The notes beneath the pieces are model-generated. The model saw only the letters and a list, made by a program, of their open reading frames with translations. It was not told where the DNA came from and ran no database searches. From contig JAKATU010000017.1 in assembly GCA_021818585.1 (NCBI GenBank), positions 37,913 through 101,912 of the forward strand: DNA of 64,000 bases, written 5' to 3'. This document shows positions 46,761-58,236 of the stretch, in pieces (the first letter of the stretch is position 1; each line of letters starts with the position of its first letter). Source of the DNA: Acidobacteriota bacterium. Its GTDB lineage: Bacteria; Acidobacteriota; Terriglobia; Terriglobales; Acidobacteriaceae. A program made the position numbers and the translations under genes.

Positions 46761-48131
46761 TTGAAAGCAAATAAATCGACTCATTCTGTTTCCCGCTGGG
46801 TTATTTTGGCGGGGCTCATGCTGCCTTTGGCCGCGCAAGCTGCAACCGTAACTGGTACGGTTACGAATAAAACCACCGGGAAACCAGATTCGACTGATTC
46901 GGTCGTTTTGCTTTCACTTTCCCAGGGGATGCAGCAGGTGGCTTCCGCGAAGCCGGACGCGCAGGGGCAATTTTCGATCAACATTCCCGACAATAACATG
47001 CACCTGATTCGGGTGACGCACGACCAGGCGAACTACTACGAGCCTGTTCCACCGGGCACGACGCATGTGAATGTTACGGTTTACGACGCCGCGGCCAAGG
47101 TGCCGGGAGTAAGAACCGAGGCAGACGTGCTGCGGATGGAGACGGATTCGCAGGGTCTGCATGTAATAGAGAATTATTTTGTCGAGAACGACTCGACGCC
47201 GCCGAAGACGCAGTTCAGCTCGGAGGCTTACCCGATTTATCTGCCGGCGGGCGCGCAAATCCAGGGCGCGCAGGCTGAGGGGCCGCAGGGAATGCCTGTA
47301 TCGGTTTCACCGGTACCACTGGCGGGCAAAGGGCATTATGCATTTGTGTTTCCGCTGCGACCGGGCGAGACCCGTTTTGGGATCAGCTATCTGATTCCCT
47401 ACAGCGGTTCGATGACTTTCCATGCGAGAGTTTCGCTGCCGACAGGGAATTATGCGGTGATGCTGCCGAACAGCATGAGCTTTCAGTCTTCCAGTTCCGC
47501 AGGATTTCAGCAGATTCAGGACAACAAGATTCAGGCGCAGACGTTTGTTTCAAAGGATGCGACGCCTGGTCAGGACCTGACATTTACGGTTTCGGGAACG
47601 GGATCGATGCCGAGGGAATTGCAGGCGCAGACCGCGAATCAGAGCCAGGCTGATGCTGGTGCGTCTCAGAATGATCGTCCGGGCGGAGGATTAGGCCCGC
47701 CAATTGATACGCCCGGGCCGCTGCACAAGTACCGCTGGTGGATTGTGAGCGCCTTGGGTCTGATTCTGGTTGTGGTGGCTGCGTTTCTGCTAGGCGGCAA
47801 GAAGAGTGAAGCGGGTTCGGAACCGGAAGCGGAGGAATCTCCACTGACGCCGACGGCAGGCTTTGGCGGCGCAGGTGAGGTTGCAACAGAGAAGGTTGCA
47901 GGGCCCGATGTGAAGCGTCCAGTGCAGGTTGCTGCGAGTCCTTCGTCTGCGGCTGCGAGGAGCGTGGCGGCGGTTGGAGGGTCCGCACCGTCTTTACTGA
48001 ACGCTTTGAAGGAAGAGTTGTTCAGCGTGGAGACAGAGCATGTGGAGGGTAAGCTGACCGATGCCCAGTATGCGGAGATCAAGAGTGCGCTGGAGATTGT
48101 GCTGCGCAGGGCGTTAGGTCGAAAGGGCTGA
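46761..48131 (+). CDS. anchored carboxypeptidase-regulatory-like protein at the end of the ccm operon
   Basis: 456 residues starting at a TTG. A signal peptide (about 12-28) leads to a beta domain like carboxypeptidase regulatory modules (ATVTGTVTNKTTGKP), a second beta-rich part (100-290), a Gln/Ser linker, a membrane span (about 325-345), an Ala/Glu-rich cytoplasmic linker and a charged C-terminal helix pair, LLNALKEELFSVETEHVEGKLT split before DAQYAEIKSAL. That tail resembles the CcmI/zinc-ribbon-protein motif E-E-x-F-x-x-E-x-E-x-x-x-G-K. It lies 46 bases after the CcmI-like gene and ends the operon at a clear terminator. I infer a role in cytochrome c assembly, otherwise unknown. Confidence 0.7.
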   Translation: MKANKSTHSVSRWVILAGLMLPLAAQAATVTGTVTNKTTGKPDSTDSVVLLSLSQGMQQVASAKPDAQGQFSINIPDNNMHLIRVTHDQANYYEPVPPGTTHVNVTVYDAAAKVPGVRTEADVLRMETDSQGLHVIENYFVENDSTPPKTQFSSEAYPIYLPAGAQIQGAQAEGPQGMPVSVSPVPLAGKGHYAFVFPLRPGETRFGISYLIPYSGSMTFHARVSLPTGNYAVMLPNSMSFQSSSSAGFQQIQDNKIQAQTFVSKDATPGQDLTFTVSGTGSMPRELQAQTANQSQADAGASQNDRPGGGLGPPIDTPGPLHKYRWWIVSALGLILVVVAAFLLGGKKSEAGSEPEAEESPLTPTAGFGGAGEVATEKVAGPDVKRPVQVAASPSSAAARSVAAVGGSAPSLLNALKEELFSVETEHVEGKLTDAQYAEIKSALEIVLRRALGRKG

Positions 48132-48154
48132 TCGTCTCCGGATAATGTGAAGAG

Positions 48155-48187
48155 AAATGGCAGGCTTTGCGCCTGCCATTTCTGTTT
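48155..48187 (+). terminator. terminator at the end of the ccmFH operon
   Basis: AAATGGCAGGC, a five-base loop TTTGC, and GCCTGCCATTT form an eleven-base-pair perfect stem, followed by CTGTTT. It lies between convergent genes and may also end the S9 peptidase transcript on minus. Confidence 0.82.
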
Positions 48188-48191
48188 GTGG

Positions 48192-50276
48192 TTACTTAGC
48201 GAAAGCCGCGTTGATGAAGGTTACGATTCGCTGGCGGGCATCGAAGCCGTGCCAGGGTTCGGTGCTGGGCATGCCGAAGATTCCGCGGGCGAGCGGGATG
48301 TGGTTTTCGCGGGGGTATTCGACGAGTTCGACGGGAACTCCCATTTGTCGCAGTGCTCGATACATTTCCTCGCTTTGTCCCAGGGGATCCGTGGTGTCCG
48401 CCTGCCCTTGTAACAGTAACAGTGGCGTTTTTGCGTGAACAGCGAAAGAGAGGGGACTTTGACGCCAAGCGGCGGCTGCGTGCTCCCATGGCAGGCCGTA
48501 AAACCAGCGGTCGTACCATGAGCCGTCCTCTGTGCCGTATTCGCTTTCCTGATCGATGACGGGTGCGCAGGAGATGATGGCTTTGAATCGGGTGGTTTTT
48601 CCTTCGACGAAGCCGGCCATCTCTCCGCCGTAGCTGTAGCCCATGAGGACGAGACGGTTGGAGTCGATGGGAGCGTGGGCGATGACTGCGTCGACGCCGG
48701 TCATGATGTCGCGGTAATCGCCGCCGCCGAGATCGTTGTGATTGGCCGCGACGAATTTTGCTCCGTAGCCAGTGCTGCCGCGCGGGTTGGGCTCAAAGAC
48801 GGCCCATCCGTGGCCGAGGAGGAATTCGTTGAATTGCCCGTAGTCGTTGACCCATGCGCCTGTGGGTCCGCCGTGGACATCGACGATGAGAGGCACTTTG
48901 CGGGTGTCGCTGGCGTGCGGCGGCAGATAGAGAAGACCTTCGAGATGGAATCCTTCGTTGGTCCAGTGAATGAGTTTGGCTTTGACGGGTGTCCATGCGG
49001 CGGGGAGGACGGATGGTGTGTACAGGGTGACGGGCTTTTGCGTGAGGCTGGCTGCGTAATAGAGCGTGGTGGGAGTAGTGCTGCCGGCGCCGAGCCAGAC
49101 CCAGCCGGACTGGCTGGCATTGGTGGCGAAGTGCTGGGTGACGGGGGTGGGGAAGTGGAGGATTTGCTGCGTGCCGTTATGTTGATGAAGCAGAGTGACG
49201 CTGGTGCCGATCTGGATGGGCTGGAGGACTCCGCTGCGGCTGGCTAAGGGGAGGCCGTAGTAGAGCGAGCCGGAGAAGCCGTTGGTGAGATTGGCGACGT
49301 GATGCGTGGCGAGGTTGAGGGCGTAAAGGTCTTCGTAGCCGGGAGGCGTATCGGCTTTGGATTGAGCGAGAAAGTAGAAAGTGCCGCCGGTGTGGGACCA
49401 TACTCCGCCGTGAACCGTGGCGGGAATTTCCGCGAGTTTTTGCGGGTGGCTGGGGTTGGAGACGCTGAGCAGCCACGCGCTGTTTGCCGGATGCAGTTCG
49501 TCTATGTGGTTCATGCCGGTCGCGATGGCGATGAGACGATCGCCGTTTTTGCTCCATGAGACGCGTTTGACGTCTGGTGGAACTGCGGTGTGAGTGAGCT
49601 TGCTGGTGGCGGGGTTGAGCAGATAGAGGCGGATGCCATGCGGGTTGTGATCGACCCAGATGGCGTCTGCCTTCTCTTTCTTTTCCATTTTCTCGCCGGG
49701 TGTTTCTGGGTCATGAGCGGTGATGGCGATGTACTTTCCGTTGGGCGAGACGGAGTAGTAGGAGACGTCGATGGCGAGTGGTTCGGGCTTTGCCCGAGAG
49801 GGTATTTTTACAGGTGGGATGGCGCCGGGCAATTTCGATTCGTCGACTGCGGGCAGGACTTTCAAGTCGTAAGGGTGCGCTTCGCCGCCGCTGAGTGGCA
49901 TGCGGAAGAGCTGTGTGTGCTTGCCACGATGTGCGAGGAACAGCACGCTATTTCCGTCGGGCATCCAGGAGGCATCGTATTCGCCTTTTATGTCTTTGGG
50001 GGAGTCGTCCGCTGGGGTGAAGGTGAGCTGACGGGCAGAGTTTTGCTGTATTTTGATCAGCCAGAGATGGCTTTTGCCGCCTTTCCCGGTGGAGTCAGCG
50101 ACTTCAAGCAGGACGAGCTTTCCGTTTGGCGAGAGCTGAGGGTTTGCGAGCGCGCGGACGTGGCGCAGAGCCTCGTTATTGGGGAACGTGGACTTTTGCG
50201 CAAGCGCGCTGATGGGGATGGTGAGGGTAACACTCAGCAGCGCGCCGAGGGCGTGGCGGCAGGAAAGTTTCGGCAT
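48192..50276 (-). CDS. second secreted S9 prolyl-oligopeptidase-family peptidase
   Basis: About 694 residues from the ATG at 50276; an ATG at 50294 is less likely because a clean signal peptide starts at the inner one. It has a propeller (about 30-420) and a hydrolase domain with nucleophile motif GYSYGGEM, catalytic Asp in LLLQGQADTTDPLGQ, and His in YPRENH. Same layout as the enzyme at 39.3 kb but clearly diverged, so they are old paralogues rather than a recent duplication. Periplasmic peptide degradation is likely. Confidence 0.9.
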   Translation of the reverse strand: MPKLSCRHALGALLSVTLTIPISALAQKSTFPNNEALRHVRALANPQLSPNGKLVLLEVADSTGKGGKSHLWLIKIQQNSARQLTFTPADDSPKDIKGEYDASWMPDGNSVLFLAHRGKHTQLFRMPLSGGEAHPYDLKVLPAVDESKLPGAIPPVKIPSRAKPEPLAIDVSYYSVSPNGKYIAITAHDPETPGEKMEKKEKADAIWVDHNPHGIRLYLLNPATSKLTHTAVPPDVKRVSWSKNGDRLIAIATGMNHIDELHPANSAWLLSVSNPSHPQKLAEIPATVHGGVWSHTGGTFYFLAQSKADTPPGYEDLYALNLATHHVANLTNGFSGSLYYGLPLASRSGVLQPIQIGTSVTLLHQHNGTQQILHFPTPVTQHFATNASQSGWVWLGAGSTTPTTLYYAASLTQKPVTLYTPSVLPAAWTPVKAKLIHWTNEGFHLEGLLYLPPHASDTRKVPLIVDVHGGPTGAWVNDYGQFNEFLLGHGWAVFEPNPRGSTGYGAKFVAANHNDLGGGDYRDIMTGVDAVIAHAPIDSNRLVLMGYSYGGEMAGFVEGKTTRFKAIISCAPVIDQESEYGTEDGSWYDRWFYGLPWEHAAAAWRQSPLSFAVHAKTPLLLLQGQADTTDPLGQSEEMYRALRQMGVPVELVEYPRENHIPLARGIFGMPSTEPWHGFDARQRIVTFINAAFAK

Positions 50277-50334
50277 GGCGGAAGGATACGCCAAGGCCCG
50301 CGGGAAACATAGGGGTTCTGGATAGACTGTAAGT

Positions 50335-51045
50335 ATGATTTCTGTGCTTCGACCACTGCCTGTGGAGCAGATTCGGCTGATTGTGTTTGACCTGGATGGG
50401 ACTCTGATTGATTCCCGGAAGGACCTTGTGAACTCAGTGAATGCGATGCTGGTGGAGTTTCACCGGCAGCCGCTTCCGGACGAGATTATTGCCAGCTACA
50501 TTGGGGATGGTGCGGGGATGCTGGTGCGACGGGCGCTGGGCGATCCGCACGACGAGGCGCTGATAGAGGATGCGCTGGAGCATTTTTTGACGTGGTACCG
50601 GGCGCACAAGCTGGACCACACGCATGTTTACAGCGGAGTATTTGATGCGCTGGCGGCATTGCGGCATCTGCCAAATGGCGGAGGCAAACGCAGCATGGCG
50701 GTGCTGACGAACAAGCCGATCGGGCCGTCGGTGGCGATTTGCGAGGCGCTCCGGTTGAGCCCGTATTTTTTCAAAATATATGGCGGGGACAGCTTCGAGA
50801 CGAAGAAGCCGGATCCGGTTGGTTTGCTAAAGCTGATTGAGGAAGCAGGTGTGACAGCGGAGGAGACGCTGATGGTGGGTGACTCAGATGTGGATTTACT
50901 GACCGCGCAGCGGGCGGGGACGTGGTCACTGGGCTGCCGGTATGGGCTGTCTCCGCATACGATTGAGAATATTCCGGCGGATGTGCTGGTGGATGAGCCG
51001 GTGGAGTGGGTGGAGGCATTTACGACGCGTGCGGCGGTGGAGTAA
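50335..51045 (+). CDS. gph: HAD-superfamily phosphoglycolate phosphatase-like enzyme
   Basis: A 236-residue HAD hydrolase: motif I is FDLDGTLIDS with the nucleophile Asp, motif II VLTNKP, motif III KKPDPVGLLKLI, and motif IV MVGDSDVDLLTAQRAG. The cap domain between motif I and II is of the C1 helical type found in Gph. It hydrolyses 2-phosphoglycolate from DNA repair or oxygenase side reactions, though HAD specificity cannot be proven from motifs. uvrB begins about 90 bases later on the same strand, fitting a repair link. Confidence 0.82.
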   Translation: MISVLRPLPVEQIRLIVFDLDGTLIDSRKDLVNSVNAMLVEFHRQPLPDEIIASYIGDGAGMLVRRALGDPHDEALIEDALEHFLTWYRAHKLDHTHVYSGVFDALAALRHLPNGGGKRSMAVLTNKPIGPSVAICEALRLSPYFFKIYGGDSFETKKPDPVGLLKLIEEAGVTAEETLMVGDSDVDLLTAQRAGTWSLGCRYGLSPHTIENIPADVLVDEPVEWVEAFTTRAAVE

Positions 51046-51136
51046 CCGCCGGCATGGAGCGGATTTGGCTCGCCGCTGGCGGGCCTTTTTTGTGAGTCAT
51101 CGCCGGGGAATTGCGGTTTGGGTAGGATGAAGGGTT

Positions 51137-53125
<1,989 letters not shown>

Positions 53126-53280
53126 AAGAGAAATGCGGCCCGGGTAGTGTGTTGGGTGCTTGAGAGTGTTCTGGGTGCGGGTGCAATCGGCGGGTTGGTG
53201 TTGGTCCAGCGCTGGTGCGCTGGAGAGCGGGGAGTTTCGGGAGAAACTTTTGCGTGCAATTTCGGACGAGGCATTGTCGG

Positions 53281-53309
53281 GATTCTTCGCTTCGCTCTGG
53301 ATGACAGCG
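53281..53309. repeat. candidate dispersed repeat in the uvrB-araB spacer
   Basis: The spacer 53126-53410 has no gene. On minus it contains GTCATCCAGAGCGAAGCGAA and then GAATCCC, a short sequence I recall as recurring between genes in acidobacterial genomes. Only one copy is seen here, so its repeat nature is not shown by this window. Confidence 0.35.
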
Positions 53310-53410
53310 TTGAGAGCTTAGGCATTTTTGTTTGTGCCCAGTGGCAACTATTTCCCAAATCGAAAATATTGCACTTGGACCTTGAATCTGCCAACCCACG
53401 TGAGTTTTCC

Positions 53411-54988
53411 CTAGCTGATCTGCTGCTGGGCGATGATTCGGAGGGTGGGGAGTACGTCGCCGAGGGGGATGGCTTCAGCGTGAGGCTTGCCCATGGCGAA
53501 GTAGACGTTGCGGTAGAGCGGGAAGAGCCGATTGTAGACGGCGTGCGCCTGCGGATCGGGTGTGTAGGTCTTGAAGGGCAGGCAGACTGCGGCCTGAGCT
53601 TCTTCAACGGACTGGAATGCTCCTGCGGCGAGGAAGGCGAAGATACCGGAGCCGAGGCTGGTGGGGATTCCATCGGGAACGAGAACGGGCTTGCCGAGGA
53701 CGTCTGCGTAGATTTGATTGAGCCTGGTGTTGTTCTGAGGGATGCCGCCCGCGTTGATGACGCGCTCGACGGGGACGCCGTATTCTGCCATGCGCTCGAG
53801 GATGATGCGGGTGTGCATGGCAGTGCCTTCGATGGCGGCGAAGAGCTCGTCCTGCGCGGTGTGGATGAGGTTCCAGCCGAGGGTGATGCCGCCGAGTTCT
53901 GGGTTGACGAGGACGGTGCGGTCGCCGTTGTCCCAACTGAGGCGGAGCAGGCCGGTTTGCCCGGCGCGATAGTTTTCAAGGTCCTTTGAGAGCTCGGAAA
54001 CTTTGGTTCCGGCGCGTTTGGCGATAGCCTCGAAGATGTCGCCGGTAGCGGAGAGACCTGCTTCGACGCCGGTGTAGGCTGGATGGACGCTGCCGGGAAC
54101 TACGCCGCAGACGCCGGGGACGAGCCTGGTTTTACTTTGCATGGCGATGATGCAGGTGGAGGTGCCGACGACGTTGACGACGTCCCCTTCCCTGCAGTTG
54201 GCTCCGAGTGCGTCCCAGTGTGCGTCGAATGCTCCGACGGGGATGGGGATGCCGGCGCGGAGGCCCATTTGCTCTGCCCATGCGGGGGAGAGGTGGCCGG
54301 CGAGCTTGTCTGAGGTGAGGTATTCGCCATCGAGCTTGGCGCGGACGCCGTCGAAGAGGGGATCGAGTTTGGAGAGGAATTCCTGTGGTGGCAGACCGCC
54401 CCATCTGGGATTCCACATCCATTTGTGGCCCATGGCGCAGATGCTGCGCTTGACCTGGCGGGGATTGGTGATGCCGCAGAGCGTGGCTGCGACCATGTCG
54501 CAGTTTTCGAGTGCGGTGGCGAAGCGGTCACGCTTGTCAGGGTTGTGGCGGAGCCAGTGAAGCAACTTGGCGAAGCCCCACTCGTGCGAGTAGACACCGC
54601 CGCACCAGTCGATGGCTTCGAGTTCTTCACGATGGGCGAGTTCGGTGATTTCGCGGGCTTCGCGGTGGGCGCGATGGTCGCACCAGAGGTAGTAGTCGTT
54701 GAGGGGCTGGAGCTGGTCATCGACCGGGATGACGCTGGAGCCGGTTGTGTCGATGGCGATCGCTGCAACTTCGTTGCCTGGAACCTTAGCCTGCTCGCAG
54801 GCCTGGCGCATGGCTTTGACGAGCGCCTGCATCTGATCCTGGTGCGACTGGGTCGCGTAGTCAGGGTCGTCACGCCTGCGCGCAAGGGGGTATTCCGCAG
54901 AAGCGGTGCCGAGGCGTCCGCGAGCGCTATCCACCAGCGTTACGCGAACACTCAAAGTTCCAAAATCGACACCGGCAACGATCACCAT
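53411..54988 (-). CDS. araB: L-ribulokinase AraB
   Basis: A 525-residue FGGY kinase that phosphorylates L-ribulose. The N-terminal phosphate loop is GVDFGTLSVRVTLVD, with YPLARRRDDPDYATQSHQD typical of AraB, GTSTCIIAMQSK in the middle and the late GGITLGWNLIHTAQDELFAAIEGTAMHTRIILERM stretch (split by its helices). Start ATG at 54988 with AGGAGA upstream, 24 bases after the isomerase stop. It is the last gene of the araD-transporter-isomerase-araB unit. No terminator T-run is obvious after its stop at 53411. Confidence 0.94.
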   Translation of the reverse strand: MVIVAGVDFGTLSVRVTLVDSARGRLGTASAEYPLARRRDDPDYATQSHQDQMQALVKAMRQACEQAKVPGNEVAAIAIDTTGSSVIPVDDQLQPLNDYYLWCDHRAHREAREITELAHREELEAIDWCGGVYSHEWGFAKLLHWLRHNPDKRDRFATALENCDMVAATLCGITNPRQVKRSICAMGHKWMWNPRWGGLPPQEFLSKLDPLFDGVRAKLDGEYLTSDKLAGHLSPAWAEQMGLRAGIPIPVGAFDAHWDALGANCREGDVVNVVGTSTCIIAMQSKTRLVPGVCGVVPGSVHPAYTGVEAGLSATGDIFEAIAKRAGTKVSELSKDLENYRAGQTGLLRLSWDNGDRTVLVNPELGGITLGWNLIHTAQDELFAAIEGTAMHTRIILERMAEYGVPVERVINAGGIPQNNTRLNQIYADVLGKPVLVPDGIPTSLGSGIFAFLAAGAFQSVEEAQAAVCLPFKTYTPDPQAHAVYNRLFPLYRNVYFAMGKPHAEAIPLGDVLPTLRIIAQQQIS

Positions 54989-55012
54989 CCAGTTTCTCCT
55001 AAGCAGTTTGGA

Positions 55013-56458
55013 TTATGTGGTGCGGATCGTGACGCGGTCGTGCGCGCCGGGCTCGTGGTAGAACATCTGCCAGCCGAGGTACTTGGTGGCGGCTTCACAG
55101 ACGGGGCTTGCCACTTGCGAGAAGTTGGCGGCGACGTGATGCTCGTAGCCGTTTTCGCAGATGAAGTTGAGCAGCTTTTGCATGCGCGGGATGCGGCAGA
55201 CGCCGGCTCCGCCGAAGGTTTCGAGCGGATCGTTGGTGAAGGCGCCTTCGCCGACGTAGCCGCTGAGGACGCCGGTGTTGTCGTCGGTGGAGAAGCGGAC
55301 GTAGGTCATGTCTCCGGCCTTGACGCGGCCGACGCAGGTGCCGAAGGTATTCTCCTTGCCGACGGTTCCGGCGATGATCTCCTGGAAGTCCATGATGACA
55401 TCTGCGAAGAAGTGCTTGGGCAGGTTGGAGCAGTGGAAGCAGACGGCCTTGTCCGGATCGTCGCCGTAGTTGTTGTTCCAGTCGAGCAGGGCGCTGGGCG
55501 TCTGGCTGGCGAGGGCGAGCGCATACATGGAGATGGTGCCCATGACGTCGGTTTCGCAGGCCGAGGGCAGGAGACTTTCGCTCATCATGCTCATGATGGT
55601 GCAGGGCACGACGCCGTAATTTTCCTCGAGCGAGGTCCAGCACTGGATGGCGCTTACGGTGCAGTGCTGTTCTGCCATGAAGCGCTCGATGACGACGCCG
55701 AGTTTGGTCATCTTGAGCAGCGCGTTAGAGGGAATGTTGTTGGTGGGGACGTAGGCCTTGATGGCGGCGAGCTTCTGCTGCACGGCATCATCGTTGTCCT
55801 TGAGGCGGGAGACGCCGCCAAAGACGTCGGAAAGATCGAGCGTGATGGTGGAGATACCGGAGCGCTCGAGCTGCTTCTCGCTGTAGCGGACGGTGTTGAA
55901 GGCCTGCGGACGCGCGCCGATGGCGGCGATGCGGAGGTTGGTGAATCCGCCGACTACGCGGCAGACCTTGGAGAACCAGTCGAGGTCGGTGCTGAACTCG
56001 TCGGAGTCTGGCTGGACGGTATGCTTTGCGGTGACGGAGTAGGGGATGCCGTACTGCTTGAGGTTGTTGCAGGCCGACATTTTGCCGCAGAAGCTGTCGC
56101 GGCGATGGGAGATCTTCATTTTGTCGCTGCGGTCTGGCGTGGCCTGAACGAGGACGGGCACTTTGAGGGTGGACAGGCGGATGGAGTCGGCTACGCCACG
56201 CTCGTCGCCAAAGTTGGGCAGGGTGACGATGATGCCGTCGATTTCATCGCGATGCTTGCGGAAGAGTTCGGCGCAGCGGATGGCGTCATCATGAGTTTCG
56301 ACGGAGCCGAATTTCGAGTCTTCGAGCCCGAGGGTGATGACTTTGTGGCCGGCTTTCTGAAGAACGGAGAGCATTTCTTCACGGCCTTCCTTGGCGAGCT
56401 GGTCAGGGAAGAAGCCGCGGTTTCCGACAATCAGTCCAAATGTGAGTTGCTTTTTCAT
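55013..56458 (-). CDS. FucI/AraA-superfamily isomerase, likely L-arabinose isomerase
   Basis: 481 residues of the L-fucose isomerase-like fold. Candidate metal ligands are Glu302 in CETDVMG, Asp326 in LLDWNNNYGD, and His440/441 in YEHHVAANF, matching the Glu-Asp-His triad of FucI. It lacks the AraA start (VTGSQHLYG-type) and AraA ligand pattern. Because it stands between the arabinose transporter and L-ribulokinase with AraD upstream, the likely reaction is L-arabinose to L-ribulose, taking the place of AraA. The start ATG at 56458 has AAGGAC upstream. Substrate is inference; fucose or another aldose is possible. Confidence 0.75.
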   Translation of the reverse strand: MKKQLTFGLIVGNRGFFPDQLAKEGREEMLSVLQKAGHKVITLGLEDSKFGSVETHDDAIRCAELFRKHRDEIDGIIVTLPNFGDERGVADSIRLSTLKVPVLVQATPDRSDKMKISHRRDSFCGKMSACNNLKQYGIPYSVTAKHTVQPDSDEFSTDLDWFSKVCRVVGGFTNLRIAAIGARPQAFNTVRYSEKQLERSGISTITLDLSDVFGGVSRLKDNDDAVQQKLAAIKAYVPTNNIPSNALLKMTKLGVVIERFMAEQHCTVSAIQCWTSLEENYGVVPCTIMSMMSESLLPSACETDVMGTISMYALALASQTPSALLDWNNNYGDDPDKAVCFHCSNLPKHFFADVIMDFQEIIAGTVGKENTFGTCVGRVKAGDMTYVRFSTDDNTGVLSGYVGEGAFTNDPLETFGGAGVCRIPRMQKLLNFICENGYEHHVAANFSQVASPVCEAATKYLGWQMFYHEPGAHDRVTIRTT

Positions 56459-56610
56459 TTTGCAGTGTCCTTATTTCGACGTTGACTTTTAAGGGGTGGC
56501 AGCGGGCGATACAAGCCGCAGCCGCGATATCCATGAATCCGACCCACCGGATGGAGGGGCGCAGGCGGAGCAGTACGAGCCTGTGGTGGTTGGTATGAGC
56601 CGGCCTTGCA

Positions 56611-58026
56611 TCATATGCACTCCTGGCTCGCCTCAATTTCTTCGAGGGTGAGGCCACGCGTCTCAGGAACCCACACGCGGATGAAGAGGACGCCGAAGAC
56701 GCACACGGCTCCAAAGATGGCAAAGACGGCGTACTCAGACATGGCGGCGGCCATGATGGGAAAGAGGAGGCCGACGAGGAATGATCCGATCCAGTTGAAT
56801 GAGGATGCGAGACCTGTGCCCGAGCCGCGAATGGCGAGGGGGAATATTTCGCCGACGACGACCCATGTCAAAGGCGCCCACGTGAAAGAATAGAGTGCTA
56901 CATAGATGCTGAGAAAGACGACAACGGTGTTGCCACTCATCGAAGGCATGAGCATGTGCAGGACGGCGGGCGCGAAGAAAGAAATCGCCATGATGGCGCC
57001 GCCGACGGTCAACAGGGTGCGACGGTTGATATGGTCCGCCAGCAGAAGGAAGATGAGCGAGCCTAATACGAGTATGGCGCCTTCGAGCATGGGCCACATG
57101 AGCGCGGAGTGGGTGGATGCGCCGCTGAGCCGCTCGACGATGAGCGGCAGGTAATAGAAGATGGCGTTGGCGCCCTGAAACTGCTGCAAGGCTGCGATGC
57201 CCAGACCTGCCATCACGAGCGACCGATACTGTGGTTGCAGAAATGCTTTGTAATGCCCCTTTGCGTGGTCCTGCTCGTGTTCGTGGCGAACGGTGCGTTG
57301 AATTTCTTCCAGCTCATCGTCAATGCGCCAGCGCGCTGGCCGGATGGTGGTGAGAATTTTTTTGGCGTCGTTGACGAGGCCGTGACTGACCAGGAAGCGG
57401 GGCGACTCGGGTAACTCAAGCGTGCCAATGAAAAGGACGATTGCGGGAAGGACCGCTGCGCCGAGCATGATGCGCCAACTCCATGTCGGAGAGAGGTTAT
57501 CCAGGAAATAGTCGGCGATGTAGGAGAGAAGCATGCCGGAGACGATCATGACCTGGTTGAGGCCGGACAGGCGTCCGCGGATGTCTGCCGGGGCCATCTC
57601 TGACAGGTAGGCAGGCACGAGCGCTGAGGCCGCGCCCACTGCCCAGCCGAGGATGATGCGCGCGGCTACCAGGAAAGTAACGCCGTTATCTGGTGCGATT
57701 CCTGAAAGTGCGGCTCCTACGATGAATACGAGCGATGCGATGAGAATGAGCTTGCGCCGGCCGTAGCGGTCCGCGAGGCGACCGGCCATGGCTCCACCTA
57801 AAATGGCGCCAAACATCACCGCCGAGGTGATCATGCCAAGCGCCAATGGGCTGTTCTGCAAGCTCCATCGCTGCTGGAGGATGGGCAGAGCGCCGGTCAT
57901 GACGCCGATGTCGTAGCCGAACAGGATGCCGCCAAAGGCACCAAAGAAATAGATAAATGCGAGGTTGCGTTTTCTTTTCCCGCTGATGGCTGGATCGTTT
58001 GCTCGCATATGCGTTATGGGTTGCAT
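56611..58026 (-). CDS. MFS sugar porter (AraE/XylE-like sugar:H+ symporter)
   Basis: A 471-residue protein with twelve spans and sugar-porter signatures: FGYDIGVMTGAL in helix 1, DRYGRRK, PAYLSEMAPADIRGRL in loop 4/5, PESPRFLV after helix 6, FFYLPLI in helix 7 (as IFYYLPLI), and VPETRGLTLEEIE at the end. It probably imports L-arabinose by proton symport. The ATG at 58026 has GAGGATCCAGGA upstream. It lies between araD (210 bases) and the isomerase (152 bases). A GATACCGTTTC stretch at 58189-58199 (minus) in the araD-side gap is a weak operator candidate. Confidence 0.9.
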   Translation of the reverse strand: MQPITHMRANDPAISGKRKRNLAFIYFFGAFGGILFGYDIGVMTGALPILQQRWSLQNSPLALGMITSAVMFGAILGGAMAGRLADRYGRRKLILIASLVFIVGAALSGIAPDNGVTFLVAARIILGWAVGAASALVPAYLSEMAPADIRGRLSGLNQVMIVSGMLLSYIADYFLDNLSPTWSWRIMLGAAVLPAIVLFIGTLELPESPRFLVSHGLVNDAKKILTTIRPARWRIDDELEEIQRTVRHEHEQDHAKGHYKAFLQPQYRSLVMAGLGIAALQQFQGANAIFYYLPLIVERLSGASTHSALMWPMLEGAILVLGSLIFLLLADHINRRTLLTVGGAIMAISFFAPAVLHMLMPSMSGNTVVVFLSIYVALYSFTWAPLTWVVVGEIFPLAIRGSGTGLASSFNWIGSFLVGLLFPIMAAAMSEYAVFAIFGAVCVFGVLFIRVWVPETRGLTLEEIEASQECI

Positions 58027-58236
58027 CAGTCCTGGATCCTCACCTTGCTTCGAAATGGAAACTCGCCGAGAGCGGCGGGAGTCCTTCTTCGTTGTCCTTT
58101 TACGGCTTTTATGTCTTCCTTGCCAAAACTGGAGTCATAGTCCTGCCTGTTCGAGGAACGCATGGAGCTGGCGCAAAATCGCACTCAAGAAACGGTATCA
58201 GAAAAGAGGTGTCTTTGGCTTTAGTAAAGGGATTTT

